Positions 45,347-58,216 of a DNA stretch of 64,000 nt are shown in pieces. Below the pieces are notes generated by a model that ran no database searches, was not told where the DNA came from, and saw only the letters and a program-made list of their open reading frames with translations. The translations under genes and the position numbers were made by a program. Every line of letters begins with the position of its first letter. Positions within the stretch are counted from its first letter, which is position 1. The DNA is from Planctomycetota bacterium (GTDB lineage: Bacteria > Planctomycetota > B15-G4), in NCBI GenBank assembly GCA_020638905.1, contig JACKHP010000006.1, positions 1-64,000 on the forward strand. The letters run 5' to 3'.

Positions 45347-47131
45347 TCAGCCTCCGATCACGACCGCCAGGCCCTGCGACATCGAGAGCCCCACCGGCGC
45401 CTTCGGGTCGCTCACCAGCCACTGCAGATCGAGCTCGATGCCCACCAGCAGCGCGTCGGCCGGGATCGCCAGCGGCACCGTGGCCGCGCCGAGCGGCGAG
45501 CCGAGGGTGAAGCTGGTCATCACGTCGAGCGTCACGTAGGGCAGTGCCACCTCGACCAGCAACGTGCCGCCCTTGAAGGCGTAGGCCGCCTGGTCGAGTC
45601 CCAGCACGAGGTGTGCGATCGAGCTGCCGCGCGCGTCGTCGACCTTGACCGCGAAGGCCGCGTTGCCGATCTGCGGCGCGCCGCCCTTGGCGATCATGAG
45701 CGGCGTCTTGCCCTGGGTGCCGGCGGTGCCGGTGCCGTAGAGCGCCGTGCTGCCGATCGTCCCGCCGTCGGCGAGTTGCAGCGCGGCGAGGGCGTCGATG
45801 CGTCCGAAGCCCGACGCGTTGTCGAAGCCGGGCGCACCGATGTCGTGGGCCGAGGCCTTCAGGATCTCGCGCACCTCGACGTTCGTGAGCAGCGGGTTCA
45901 GGCTGAGCACCAGCGCCGCCAGGGCGCCCACGTGCGGGGCCGAGAACGACGTGCCGCTGGACGTCGTGTAGCCGCCGCCGAGGTTCGTCATGTAGACGTC
46001 CTCGCCCGGAGCGGTCACCTCGACCTGCGGACCCGGATTCGAGAAGCTCGAGACCGCATCGAAGCGGTTGCTGCTGGCCACCGCCATGACGTCGACGTGC
46101 GTGGCGGGATACCCGACCGAAGCGCCGTTGTTCCCGGACGCGCAGTCGATGAACAGTCCGGCCGCGTAGGCCTGGCTGAGCGCGAGGTCGATCGCGGACG
46201 ACTGCGGCACGCTCAGGCTGAGCGTGATGACGCGCGCGCCGTTGTCGATGGCGTAGACGATGGCGTCGTCGATCACGCTCGCGACCGGACCGAACTCGCC
46301 GATCCCGAGCGGCATGACCCGGCACGCCGAGCCGCTGTCGCCGCCGCCGGCCAGTCCTGCGATGCCCAGGCCGTCGTCGCCGCGCGCGACGATCACGCCG
46401 GCCACCGCCGTGCCGTGGAAGTAGCCCGACGACGGATCGTTGTTGCCGTTCGCGAAGTCCCAGCCGTCCACGTCGTCGACGAAGCCGTTGCCGTCGTCGT
46501 CCTGTCCGTTGCCGGCCACCTCGCCGGCGTTCTTCCACATGTTCGGCGCGAGATCGGGGTGGAAGTACTCGGTGCCGCTGTCGATCACGGCCACCACCAC
46601 CGACGGGTCGCCACCGGTCAGGTCCCAGGCGGCCACCGCGTTCACGTCGGCTCCCGGCGTGCCGCCCGACTGTCCCGTGTTCTTCAGGTTCCACTGGTTC
46701 GGGAAGCCCGGGTCGTTGGGCGTGCCGTCGTAGCGACCGAGCGTGTCCGGCTCGGCGAACTCGACGCGTCCCGTGGCCAGCAGGCGCGCGGTCACGTCGA
46801 GCGGATCGTGTCCCGCCAGGTCGAGGTCGAGGACGCCCAACCGGTTGCTGCGCCGCACCGAGAGGTCGGCCAGCGGACCGGCCGCGGCGCCCAGCGAGGC
46901 GACCAGCGCGTCGAAGCTCTTCTCGCCCGCGGCGAGCCTCACCGAGACCACGTCGGGCTGGACGAGGAAGCGCTGCCCGCCGTCCAGCCGCCAGAGCGTC
47001 GCGCCGTCGCGCTCGTAGGTGCGCCCGCCCACCACGATCGGGTCGGCGGCGGACGCGGCGGAAACGAGCAACAGGCCGAAGAGGCAGGCCCGGGAGAGCG
47101 ACGGGGTGCGGACGCGGTGGAGACGGGTCAC
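45347..47131 (-). CDS. Secreted subtilisin-like serine protease (S8)
   Basis: This 594-residue exported protease has a signal peptide (about 1-28), an inhibitor-like propeptide (about 30-130) and an S8 catalytic domain. Asp184 lies in VVAVIDSGTEYFHPD, His239 in YFHGTAVAGVI, the oxyanion Asn in CASGNNGAS, and Ser395 in SSGTSFSAPH. Residues 465-594 form an added C-terminal beta-rich module with VPLAIPADALLVGIELDLQW that resembles modules ending two other secreted proteins here. The GTG at 47131 is preferred as it gives a signal peptide. A minus-strand TAGGCT lies about 100 bases upstream. Confidence 0.9.
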   Translation of the reverse strand: MTRLHRVRTPSLSRACLFGLLLVSAASAADPIVVGGRTYERDGATLWRLDGGQRFLVQPDVVSVRLAAGEKSFDALVASLGAAAGPLADLSVRRSNRLGVLDLDLAGHDPLDVTARLLATGRVEFAEPDTLGRYDGTPNDPGFPNQWNLKNTGQSGGTPGADVNAVAAWDLTGGDPSVVVAVIDSGTEYFHPDLAPNMWKNAGEVAGNGQDDDGNGFVDDVDGWDFANGNNDPSSGYFHGTAVAGVIVARGDDGLGIAGLAGGGDSGSACRVMPLGIGEFGPVASVIDDAIVYAIDNGARVITLSLSVPQSSAIDLALSQAYAAGLFIDCASGNNGASVGYPATHVDVMAVASSNRFDAVSSFSNPGPQVEVTAPGEDVYMTNLGGGYTTSSGTSFSAPHVGALAALVLSLNPLLTNVEVREILKASAHDIGAPGFDNASGFGRIDALAALQLADGGTIGSTALYGTGTAGTQGKTPLMIAKGGAPQIGNAAFAVKVDDARGSSIAHLVLGLDQAAYAFKGGTLLVEVALPYVTLDVMTSFTLGSPLGAATVPLAIPADALLVGIELDLQWLVSDPKAPVGLSMSQGLAVVIGG

Positions 47132-47345
47132 GGGGCGGTTCCGGGGAGGGATCGGCGCGGGGGACGCCGGCGGGACGAGGCTGCCGCGCGCACGGATCGG
47201 GTCGGGAGACGCGCGGAGGGCACCACAGCCTAGCGCACGGCACGAGTTCCGGGGACCGTCCCGGGGCCGCGCGTCCCGATTTCGCCTTCCGGTCGTCGCC
47301 CACCCGGAGCGATGATGACGAGGTCGACCCCGCAAGAGACGTCGG

Positions 47346-47747
47346 ATGTCCCGACTCCTCATCTGGACGCATCTGCTGCTCGCCTGCTGCCTGCTGCTGC
47401 CTCCCCCGGCCGCCGCAGCCGACGGCGACTCGACCCGCGGAAGCGGCTGCTGCTGCGCGGCGCGTCTGGCCGACTCCGACACGCCGCGCCTGCTGGCGCC
47501 GCGCTGCGGCACACCCGACCGCGACCGCTGCCCCTGCTCGTCGCCCGCGCCGCTCGTCCCGCGGCCGCCCGAGCTGCCGACCGCGCCGTCGCACGCCGAC
47601 TCCCAGGGCGCGGCGCTGGCCTTCGCGCTGGCCCACGCGCCCGTCGTCGAAGTGCTCGCGCCCTGTGCGGCGCGCACCCCGTGGCCACCGGCGCACGAGC
47701 ATCCCTCGCCTCCGTTGCGCGACCTGCTCGGGGTGAGGTTGATCTAG
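47346..47747 (+). CDS. Small exported Cys-rich protein upstream of metal-efflux operon
   Basis: This 133-residue protein has a signal peptide (LLLACCLLLPPPAAAA) and a short Cys-rich segment (SGCCCAARL, PRCGTPDRDRCPCSS) that could bind metal, followed by a Pro-rich tail with two His. No known family is recognised. It precedes a TolC/CusB/CusA operon on the same strand by 199 bases. A metal-binding role is inferred only from Cys content and position. It may be an exported metallochaperone, or just a small secreted protein. Confidence 0.55.
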   Translation: MSRLLIWTHLLLACCLLLPPPAAAADGDSTRGSGCCCAARLADSDTPRLLAPRCGTPDRDRCPCSSPAPLVPRPPELPTAPSHADSQGAALAFALAHAPVVEVLAPCAARTPWPPAHEHPSPPLRDLLGVRLI

Positions 47748-47799
47748 GAGCGCCGGGCCCGCCGCCCGAGTGGCTCCCGCGCGGCGCGTCGCCTCGACG

Positions 47800-47820
47800 C
47801 GCGCGCGTGCGACGCGCGCG
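47800..47820 (+). promoter_or_regulatory. Hairpin, 9-bp stem, 3-base loop, before TolC gene
   Basis: CGCGCGCGT and ACGCGCGCG pair perfectly around GCG, in the 199-bp gap before the TolC gene. It could be a processing or attenuation structure between the small Cys-rich gene and the efflux operon. There is no T-run. Confidence 0.3.
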
Positions 47821-47946
47821 CTCGTCGCGCCCGTGGCCGAGCCGAGGGCCCGCGTCCTGCTGCGTCCCCGCGTGGGCGCAGTCCGCGCGCCGTGCGTCGC
47901 CGGACGCGACGCGCCGTCGTCCGATCGATCCGTCCGAGGATCCGCC

Positions 47947-49413
47947 GTGCCTCGCCCCGCCTCTCCCTCTCGACCGCCGCGCGCGCTCGGCTTCGCGCCG
48001 GCGCTGCTGATGGTCACCCTGCTGCCGTGCTGCGGCAGCGTCCCCGACGACTACGAACGCGGACTCCAGCGCTGGCGCGAGCGCAGCGCGCACGCCGCCC
48101 GCGACGCCGATCCGCGGACGGCGTCCGGCGCGACGATCGACGCGCCGGCCGAGTTCGCGCAGGACGTCGACCCCGCCGCGGCCGCCGTGCACGACGACGC
48201 GATCTTCGCCGCGCTGCTCGACCGCGCCGAGCGCACGCATCCCGCGCTCGAGGCGGCCTCGGCGACGTGGCGCGCGGCGCTCGAACAGGTGCGCGCGTCC
48301 GTGGCCTTCCCCGACCCGCGCCTGGCGCTGGCGTGGTACCGCGACCCGATCGAGACGCGCGTGGGCCCGATGGACTGGCGCGTCTCGCTCGTGCAGTCGC
48401 TCCCGCGCCCCGACGAGTCGGACGTGGCCGGGCGCGCGGCCGTGGCGCGTGCCGAGCAGGCCGCCGCCGCGTACGACGCGGCGCGCCTCCAGCTGCGCCG
48501 GCGTGCGCGCGAGGCCTGGATCGAGACGGCCTACACCGCCCGCGCGCTGGCCGTGACGCGCGCGCACCTCGCGCTCGTGCAAGGCTGGGAGAGCGTGGCG
48601 AACACGCGCTACGCCACCGGCGCCGGAGCCGAGACCGACGTGATCCGCGCCCAGGTCGAGCTGGAGACCCTCGACGATCGCGTGCGCTCGCTCGACGACC
48701 GCCTGCGCCCGCTGCGCGCCCGGCTCGATGCGGCCCTGGCGCGTCCCGCCGACGCGCCCGAGCTGCATCCCGAACTGCCGACCGACGACCCGCCGGCGCT
48801 CGACGAGCAGGCGTTGCTCGACGGACTCGACGCACACAGCCCGCGGCTGATCGCGCTCGCGGCCGAGGTCGCGACGGCCGAGTCGGGCCGGGAGCAGATC
48901 GACGCCCAGCGCTGGCCCGACGTCGCCGTGGGGCTCGACTACACCGGCATCGGCCGCGCGCGCAGCGCCGGCGTCCCCGACTCGGGACAGGACGCGCTGG
49001 CGCTCACGCTCTCGCTCGGCCTCCCGCTGCGGCGTGACCGCCGCGCAGCCGACGCGCTGGCTGCCGGGTCCGACGTGGCGGCGGCACGCGCCCGGCTCGA
49101 GGACGCGCGGCTGTCGCTGCGGGCCGACCTCGAGCAGACGCTGTTCTCCGCGCGCGAGGCGGCCCGCCGCGTGCGGCTGTACCGCGACGCACTCGTCCCC
49201 CAGGGCCGTCAGGCGCTCGAAGGGACCCTCACGGCGTACCGCGTGGGCGAGGCCTCGTTCCTCGACCTGCTCGACGCCGAGCGCGCGCTGCTCGAGTTCG
49301 ATCTCTCGGGCGCACGCGCGGTGGCCGACCTGGCGCTGGCGCGCGCGGCCGTCGAGGAGTCGACCGGACTGATCCCGAAGGACGCGGCTCCGGCCGCGGA
49401 GGAGCATCCATGA
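47947..49413 (+). CDS. TolC/CusC-like outer-membrane efflux lipoprotein
   Basis: This 488-residue protein has a lipobox (LLPCCGSVP) near residue 25 and two tandem TolC-type halves (residues 55-280 and 290-480) of long helices and a beta segment. Examples are RAERTHPALEAASATWRAALEQ, VEDARLSLRADLEQTL-like stretches, and YRVGEASFLDLLDAERALLEFDLS. It forms the outer-membrane channel of the tripartite pump. GTG at 47947 has GAGGA 6 bases before it. ATGA overlap with the adaptor gene shows coupling. Confidence 0.85.
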   Translation: MPRPASPSRPPRALGFAPALLMVTLLPCCGSVPDDYERGLQRWRERSAHAARDADPRTASGATIDAPAEFAQDVDPAAAAVHDDAIFAALLDRAERTHPALEAASATWRAALEQVRASVAFPDPRLALAWYRDPIETRVGPMDWRVSLVQSLPRPDESDVAGRAAVARAEQAAAAYDAARLQLRRRAREAWIETAYTARALAVTRAHLALVQGWESVANTRYATGAGAETDVIRAQVELETLDDRVRSLDDRLRPLRARLDAALARPADAPELHPELPTDDPPALDEQALLDGLDAHSPRLIALAAEVATAESGREQIDAQRWPDVAVGLDYTGIGRARSAGVPDSGQDALALTLSLGLPLRRDRRAADALAAGSDVAAARARLEDARLSLRADLEQTLFSAREAARRVRLYRDALVPQGRQALEGTLTAYRVGEASFLDLLDAERALLEFDLSGARAVADLALARAAVEESTGLIPKDAAPAAEEHP

Positions 49414-51467
49414 GCGCACCGTCCGTCCCCCGCGCGTCGTCGGGCGCGCGACCCATGCTGCCCGCCGTGCTCGCGCTGGTCCTCGGCCTGCTGCTCGGAC
49501 GCTTCGCCTGCGCGCCGTCCGCACCGGCCCCGTCGGACGCCGCGTCCTCGGACGACGCGTCTCCCGCCGCCGTCGTCTGGACCTGCGCCATGCACCCGCA
49601 GATCCGTCGCGACGCCCCCGGCGCGTGCCCGATCTGCGGCATGGACCTGATCCCCGCCGCGAGCGCACCCGGCGACGACGCCCTGCCGGCCGCCGCGTTG
49701 CGCATGAGCTCCACGGCGCTGGCCCTGGCCGACGTGCAGACCACCCGCGTCGAGCGCCGCGCGGTGAGCCGCGAGGTGCGCATGGTCGGCAAGGTCGACT
49801 TCGACCAGACGCGGCTGGCGTACATCACGGCCTGGGTCCCCGCGCGCCTCGACCGGCTGTACGTCGACTCGACCGGCGTGCCGGTGAGCAAGGGCGACCA
49901 CATGGTCGAGGTCTACAGTCCGCAGCTCATCGCCAGCCAGCAGGAGCTGCTCTCGGCCATCGACACCGAGAAGACCCTCGCGGCCGGAGATCTCGGCGGC
50001 GACGGCCGATCGTCGTCCGAAGCGGTCGCCGCCGCCAAGGACCGCCTGCGCCTCATGGGCCTCGAGCCGTGGCAGATCGACCAGGTCGTCGAGCTCGGCG
50101 AGCCGCTCGAGCACGTCACGATCCACTCGCCGGCCTCGGGCATCGTGATCGCGCGCAACGCACTGCCCGGCGACTACGTCGAGACCGGCGCCCGCATCTA
50201 CACCATCGCCGACCTCTCCCGGGTCTGGGTGCAGCTCGATGCCTACGAGTCCGACCTGCAATGGCTGCACTACGGCCAACGCGTCACGTTCGAGACCGAG
50301 GCCTTCCCCGGCGAGACCTTCCAGGGACGCGTCAGCCTCGTGGCGCCGGTGCTCGACGACCGCACGCGCACCGTCAAGGTGCGACTCGTGGTGGACAACG
50401 CCGACCAGCGCCTGAAGCCCGACATGTTCGTGCGCGCCACGGTCTCTGCCCCGCTCACCGCGGCCGGCCGCCTCATGGACGCCGAACTCGTCGACCGCTT
50501 CATGTGCCCGATGCATCCCGAAGTGGTGGCCGACGTCGGCGGGACGTGCCCCGTGTGCGGCATGGATCTCGTGCCCACCGCCGAGCTGGGCTTCCGCGCG
50601 GCGGCACCCGACGAGCTGCCGCTCGTGATCCCCGACACGGCGCCGCTGCTGACCGGCACGCGCGCGGTGGTCTACGTCCAGCACCCCGACGACGGCGGCG
50701 GCGGTCTCGTGTTCGAGGGACGCGAGGTCGTGCTCGGCCCCCGCGCCGGGCACGCGTACGTCGTGCGCTCGGGCCTGAGCGAGGGCGAGCGCGTGGTCAG
50801 CCGCGGCGCCTTCAAGCTCGACAGCGAGCTGCAGATCCGTGCGCGTCCGAGCATGATGAACCCGGCGAGCGCTCCCGCCGACGTCGGCTCGGCCGCCGGG
50901 ACCGGGACTGCACCCGATGCCGATGCCGAACCCGCATCCGCATCCGCATCCGCATCCGAAACCGAAACCGAAACCGCACCCGTACCCGAAACCGCATCCG
51001 CATCCGCATCCGCACCCGCAGCCGAAACCGACGCAGCGGACGCGCGGGTCGCGCTGGACGCCGTGCTGCTCGCGGCGCTCGACGTACAGCGCGCGCTCGC
51101 GTCCGACGACGCCCTCGGGGCGGCCGCGGCGTCGGCACGCCTCGCGGACCGCGCCTCGGCGCTCGCGGCACCGCTCGTCGCGCCGGACACCTGCCGGACG
51201 CTGCTGGCGGACGCCGCGACGCTGCGCGACGCCGAGGACCTCGCGGCGCGGCGCGCGGCCTTCGCCGTGTTGAGCGACGCGCTCGTCCCGCTCGTCGACT
51301 CGGCGGGCGGGCCGGCGGATGAGTCGCTCGTCCTGATCCACTGCCCGATGGCCTTCGAACACGGCGCCGACTGGATCCAGCGCAACGGGCCGGTGGCCAA
51401 CCCGTACTTCGGCGCGCGCATGCTGCGCTGCGGGACGCTGGTGCGCGGCTTCGGGAAGGAGCGCTGA
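49410..51467 (+). CDS. cusB: Heavy-metal efflux RND periplasmic adaptor with two metal-binding domains
   Basis: A 685-residue adaptor. After an N-terminal membrane anchor come a heavy-metal-binding domain (WTCAMHPQIRRDAPG, then CPICGMDLIP; residues 57-80), the HlyD-like barrel and hairpin region (residues 95-360), and a second such domain (FMCPMHPEVV, CPVCGMDLVPT; 366-390). Residues 502-541 are a linker of Ala/Ser and Glu/Thr runs encoded by a hexamer-repeat DNA tract. The C-terminal domain (LIHCPMAFEHGADWIQR, NPYFGARML) looks like the CusB-type DUF3347 domain that binds metal. Two metal domains in one adaptor are unusual. Start at 49410 overlaps the TolC stop. Confidence 0.9.
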   Translation: MSAPSVPRASSGARPMLPAVLALVLGLLLGRFACAPSAPAPSDAASSDDASPAAVVWTCAMHPQIRRDAPGACPICGMDLIPAASAPGDDALPAAALRMSSTALALADVQTTRVERRAVSREVRMVGKVDFDQTRLAYITAWVPARLDRLYVDSTGVPVSKGDHMVEVYSPQLIASQQELLSAIDTEKTLAAGDLGGDGRSSSEAVAAAKDRLRLMGLEPWQIDQVVELGEPLEHVTIHSPASGIVIARNALPGDYVETGARIYTIADLSRVWVQLDAYESDLQWLHYGQRVTFETEAFPGETFQGRVSLVAPVLDDRTRTVKVRLVVDNADQRLKPDMFVRATVSAPLTAAGRLMDAELVDRFMCPMHPEVVADVGGTCPVCGMDLVPTAELGFRAAAPDELPLVIPDTAPLLTGTRAVVYVQHPDDGGGGLVFEGREVVLGPRAGHAYVVRSGLSEGERVVSRGAFKLDSELQIRARPSMMNPASAPADVGSAAGTGTAPDADAEPASASASASETETETAPVPETASASASAPAAETDAADARVALDAVLLAALDVQRALASDDALGAAAASARLADRASALAAPLVAPDTCRTLLADAATLRDAEDLAARRAAFAVLSDALVPLVDSAGGPADESLVLIHCPMAFEHGADWIQRNGPVANPYFGARMLRCGTLVRGFGKER
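50914..51031 (+). repeat. Hexamer tract inside the adaptor gene
   Basis: CCGATG, CCGCAT and CCGAAA type units repeat for nearly 120 bases within the coding frame, giving an Ala-Ser then Glu-Thr linker. Block-wise distribution (four CCGCAT together, then three CCGAAA) suggests slippage. Unit length matches the intergenic arrays at 16-17.8 kb, although the sequence differs. Confidence 0.8.
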
Positions 51468-51470
51468 GCG

Positions 51471-55151
<3,681 letters not shown>

Positions 55152-55178
55152 TGCGGCGGAGCGCGCCGCGGTCGGGAA

Positions 55179-56552
55179 TCAGTCGTCGAGCACGGCGATG
55201 GCACCGTGCGAACCCACCAGGTCGCCCGGGGCGGACGTCGTCACGTCGTCGATCCACCACTGCAGGAACAGCGGCGTGCCGGCCAGCGCGCCGGTGGGTG
55301 GCATCTTGAAGCTGATCGACGCCTTGCCCGCGGCGTCGGTGGTCACCGGCACGAGCAGGTCGAGCGACGGGTACAGGTGTTGTCCCTGGAACGGGAGCGA
55401 CGAGAGCGTGAACCCGAGCACGAGCAGCGCGGGTGCGTGCGCCGGCGCCGCCACGAGCTGCACGAAGACCGTCTTGCCCGGACGGAAGCCGCCCTGGTAT
55501 CCGGCGTTGTCGAACTTCGGCAGCTTGCCGGCACCGGACACGCCCGGCTCGCCGAAGAAGACCGTCTCGGGCGCCACCTGCCGCACGAGCGCCAGGTCCC
55601 CGTCGGCGCCGGTGATGCCCGTGTCCCCGGGCGGCGTGAGCAGCGCCGGCTCGGCCCCGGGCGGGATCGGTCCCGGCCCCACGATCTGCGCGAACGGCAT
55701 GCGCACGACGTGGTTCGGGAAGCCCTGGGCGACGCCGCCGAAGAGGCAGTCGACGCCGCCGCCGGCGAGCACGACGTACTTGTTCGTGCCGGCGTCCCAG
55801 TCGAGATCGAGCGGCTGCTTGACCGGATGCGTGCAGCTCCCCCACGCGTTGCCGCTGGCCAGCAGGCCGTCGAGCACCTTGCCGAAGTCGTCGCCTCCGG
55901 CGCTGGCGAAGTAGACCTCGGACGTGAGCGGGTTGCACTCGGTGTCGCGCCACGAGCCGTCGTCACCGGCGTCGAGCACCTGGACCGATGCTCCCCCCGC
56001 GATCACGCGCCGCGCCTCGAGCCGTCCCAGGACGACCGCGCCCAGCGGCCACTTCGACGTGTCGACGGCGACCGAGCGCGGCGACTCGATCGGCACGGCG
56101 GCGAACAGTCCCAGCGACGCACCGTCGGCGTGAGCCGGATCGGCCAGCGTGAAGACGCGTCCCTGGCCGTCGAGCAGGAAGGCCGTGTCGAGGCCGCGCG
56201 AGACGTCGGCGTCGACGAAGTCCGGCGTCGGGTCGACGAGGATCGTCTGCGCGAGGTCGACGATCTCGAGCGACGAGGCCGGACCCACGCTGACGCGGAA
56301 GAGCGCGCCCGGCGTGCCCGCGAGCGGGTCGGCGCGGCTCGTCACGAGCAGGCTGTCGCTGCCGGGGATCGACGTCACGCTCGGCTCGCGCAGGCCGCCC
56401 GGCAGGCCGAAGTCGGAGGGCGCGGCGAGGGCCGCCACCTGGGGCGGCGAGGGCAGGACCAGCCACAGGCCGTCGCCGGTCACCACGGCCACCGAGCCGT
56501 CGGGGATCTCGGTCGCCATCGCGCACAGCAACGCCAGCACGAACGTCGGCAT
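55179..56552 (-). CDS. Secreted propeller-like protein with shared C-terminal module
   Basis: This 457-residue exported protein has a short signal peptide. Residues 25-330 resemble NHL/propeller blades (SLLVTSRADPLAGTPGALFRV, TAFLLDGQGRVFTLADP, SEVYFASAGGDDFGKVLDGL). The last 120 residues are a beta-rich module (LLVLGFTLSSLPFQG, TDAAGKASISF, LAGTPLFLQWWIDD) related to the ends of the subtilase and the FG-GAP protein in this window. A strong ribosome site (GGAGGAGGT, 4 bases before ATG) fixes the start at 56552. Function is unknown. Confidence 0.72.
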   Translation of the reverse strand: MPTFVLALLCAMATEIPDGSVAVVTGDGLWLVLPSPPQVAALAAPSDFGLPGGLREPSVTSIPGSDSLLVTSRADPLAGTPGALFRVSVGPASSLEIVDLAQTILVDPTPDFVDADVSRGLDTAFLLDGQGRVFTLADPAHADGASLGLFAAVPIESPRSVAVDTSKWPLGAVVLGRLEARRVIAGGASVQVLDAGDDGSWRDTECNPLTSEVYFASAGGDDFGKVLDGLLASGNAWGSCTHPVKQPLDLDWDAGTNKYVVLAGGGVDCLFGGVAQGFPNHVVRMPFAQIVGPGPIPPGAEPALLTPPGDTGITGADGDLALVRQVAPETVFFGEPGVSGAGKLPKFDNAGYQGGFRPGKTVFVQLVAAPAHAPALLVLGFTLSSLPFQGQHLYPSLDLLVPVTTDAAGKASISFKMPPTGALAGTPLFLQWWIDDVTTSAPGDLVGSHGAIAVLDD

Positions 56553-56690
56553 GTCGACCTCCTCCGGCCCGGGGCAGGAGGTCCGTTCTACCACCGCCGG
56601 GCGCACGGCGGGCGTGACGAGATGCGTGAGGCCGCGCGGCTCCGGGCGCCGCCGAGGCGAGACGAACGATCCAGGCGCTCGCCTCCGCCG

Positions 56691-58133
56691 TCAGCGCACC
56701 GGATCGCCGTCCAGGGCGGAGGCGTCCGACGCCTGGGGCACGCGCGCCTCGTCCAGCGCTCCGAGGAACCCGATCAGGTCGAGCAGTTCGGCGGTGCGGC
56801 TCTCGACGAGCTCGCGATCGCCGCGCGACTCGACGTTGAGGCGGATGAGCGGCTCGGTGTTGCTGCGGCGCAGGTTGAAGCGCCAGCGCTCGAACTCCAT
56901 CGAGAGGCCGTCGGTGGAGTCCTCCGAGAGCGCGTCGGGGGCGTACGCGAGACGCACGCCGTCGAGCACGCGGGCGCTGTCGGCCACCGTGCGGTTGATC
57001 TCGCCGCTGCACGGGAAGCGCTCCATGCGCTGGCCCACGAGCTCCGAGAGCGGGCGTCCCGCGCGGCCCATCATGCCCGCCACGAGCAGCCACGGGAGCA
57101 TGCCGGTGTCGCAGTACGCGAAGTCGCGGAAGTAGTGGTGCGCGCTCATCTCGCCCCCGTAGACGGCGTCGTGCGCGCGCAGTGCATCCTTCACGTAGGC
57201 GTGGCCCGTGCGCGACAACACGGGGACTCCGCCGGCCTCGACGACCTGTTCGATCGTGTTCCAGGTCAGGCGCGGCTCGTAGACGATCGCCGCGCCGGGA
57301 TGACGACGCAGCATCTCGCCCGCCAGCAGTCCCACGACGTAGTAGCCCTCGACGAAGCCGCCCCGCTCGTCGAACAGGAAGCAGCGGTCGAAGTCGCCGT
57401 CCCAGGCCAGGCCCAGGTCGGCACCGTGTTCGCGCACCGCGTCCCGCGTGGGCCCGCGGTTCTCGGGCAGCAGCGGGTTCGGCACGCCGTTCGGGAAGCG
57501 GCCGTCGGGCTCGTGGTGGACGCGCACGAAGCGCGCGTCGAGCTCGTGCGCGAGCGCGTCGACCACCGGTCCCGCGCAGCCGTTGCCCGGGTTCGAGACG
57601 AACGTCATGCCGCGCAGCGCGTCGCGGTCCGCGATGCGCAGCAGGTGCTCGACGTAGCGCGGCAGCATCTCGGGACGGCTCACGCCACCGCGCACGCCGC
57701 GGCGCACGAGGCGACCGTGGCGCAGGGCTCGTTCGAGGTCGTCGAGCCCGTTGCCGGCGTGGATCGGACGGCTCCCGCGGCCGACGAGCTTCATGCCGTT
57801 GAAATCGGACGGGTTGTGGCTGGCGGTCACCATGACGCCCGCGTCGACGCCTTCGTCCTCGAGCGCGGCGGTGGCGAAGTAGACCATCTCGGTGCCGCAC
57901 AGCCCGACGTCGACCACGTCCACGCCGGCCGACAGCAGTCCGTCGACGAGGGCCTCGGCGAGCTCCGGGCTCGAGAGCCGCATGTCGCGTCCCACGACGA
58001 CCTTGCGCGGACGACGCAGGTCGGCCAGCAGCTGACCGAGCCGGTACGCGAGGCCCGCGTCGAGTTCGTCGGGCACGCGCCCGCGCAGGTCGTAGGCCTT
58101 GAAGCACGGCAGGCGGTCGGTCGTCTCGTCCAT
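56691..58133 (-). CDS. manB: Phosphomannomutase / phosphoglucomutase (CpsG/ManB type)
   Basis: This 480-residue enzyme interconverts mannose 6-phosphate and 1-phosphate, feeding GDP-mannose for surface glycans. FKAYDLRGRVPDELD opens the protein, as in CpsG. TASHNPSDFNGMK with the phosphoserine Ser105, WDGDFDRCFLFDE for metal, GGEMSAHHYFRD for sugar binding and RRSNTEPLIRLNVE for the phosphate complete it. A strong GGAGGAGG precedes the ATG at 58133. It is 83 bases after the GT4/acyltransferase gene on the same strand, consistent with one sugar-synthesis operon. Confidence 0.93.
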   Translation of the reverse strand: MDETTDRLPCFKAYDLRGRVPDELDAGLAYRLGQLLADLRRPRKVVVGRDMRLSSPELAEALVDGLLSAGVDVVDVGLCGTEMVYFATAALEDEGVDAGVMVTASHNPSDFNGMKLVGRGSRPIHAGNGLDDLERALRHGRLVRRGVRGGVSRPEMLPRYVEHLLRIADRDALRGMTFVSNPGNGCAGPVVDALAHELDARFVRVHHEPDGRFPNGVPNPLLPENRGPTRDAVREHGADLGLAWDGDFDRCFLFDERGGFVEGYYVVGLLAGEMLRRHPGAAIVYEPRLTWNTIEQVVEAGGVPVLSRTGHAYVKDALRAHDAVYGGEMSAHHYFRDFAYCDTGMLPWLLVAGMMGRAGRPLSELVGQRMERFPCSGEINRTVADSARVLDGVRLAYAPDALSEDSTDGLSMEFERWRFNLRRSNTEPLIRLNVESRGDRELVESRTAELLDLIGFLGALDEARVPQASDASALDGDPVR

Positions 58134-58216
58134 CGTCCTCCTCCAAGGCGCGACACCTGCGCCGTCGATCCGTCCCCGGGGGACGGGCGCGGCGGGCGTC
58201 GACGCCGCGTCCTGCG

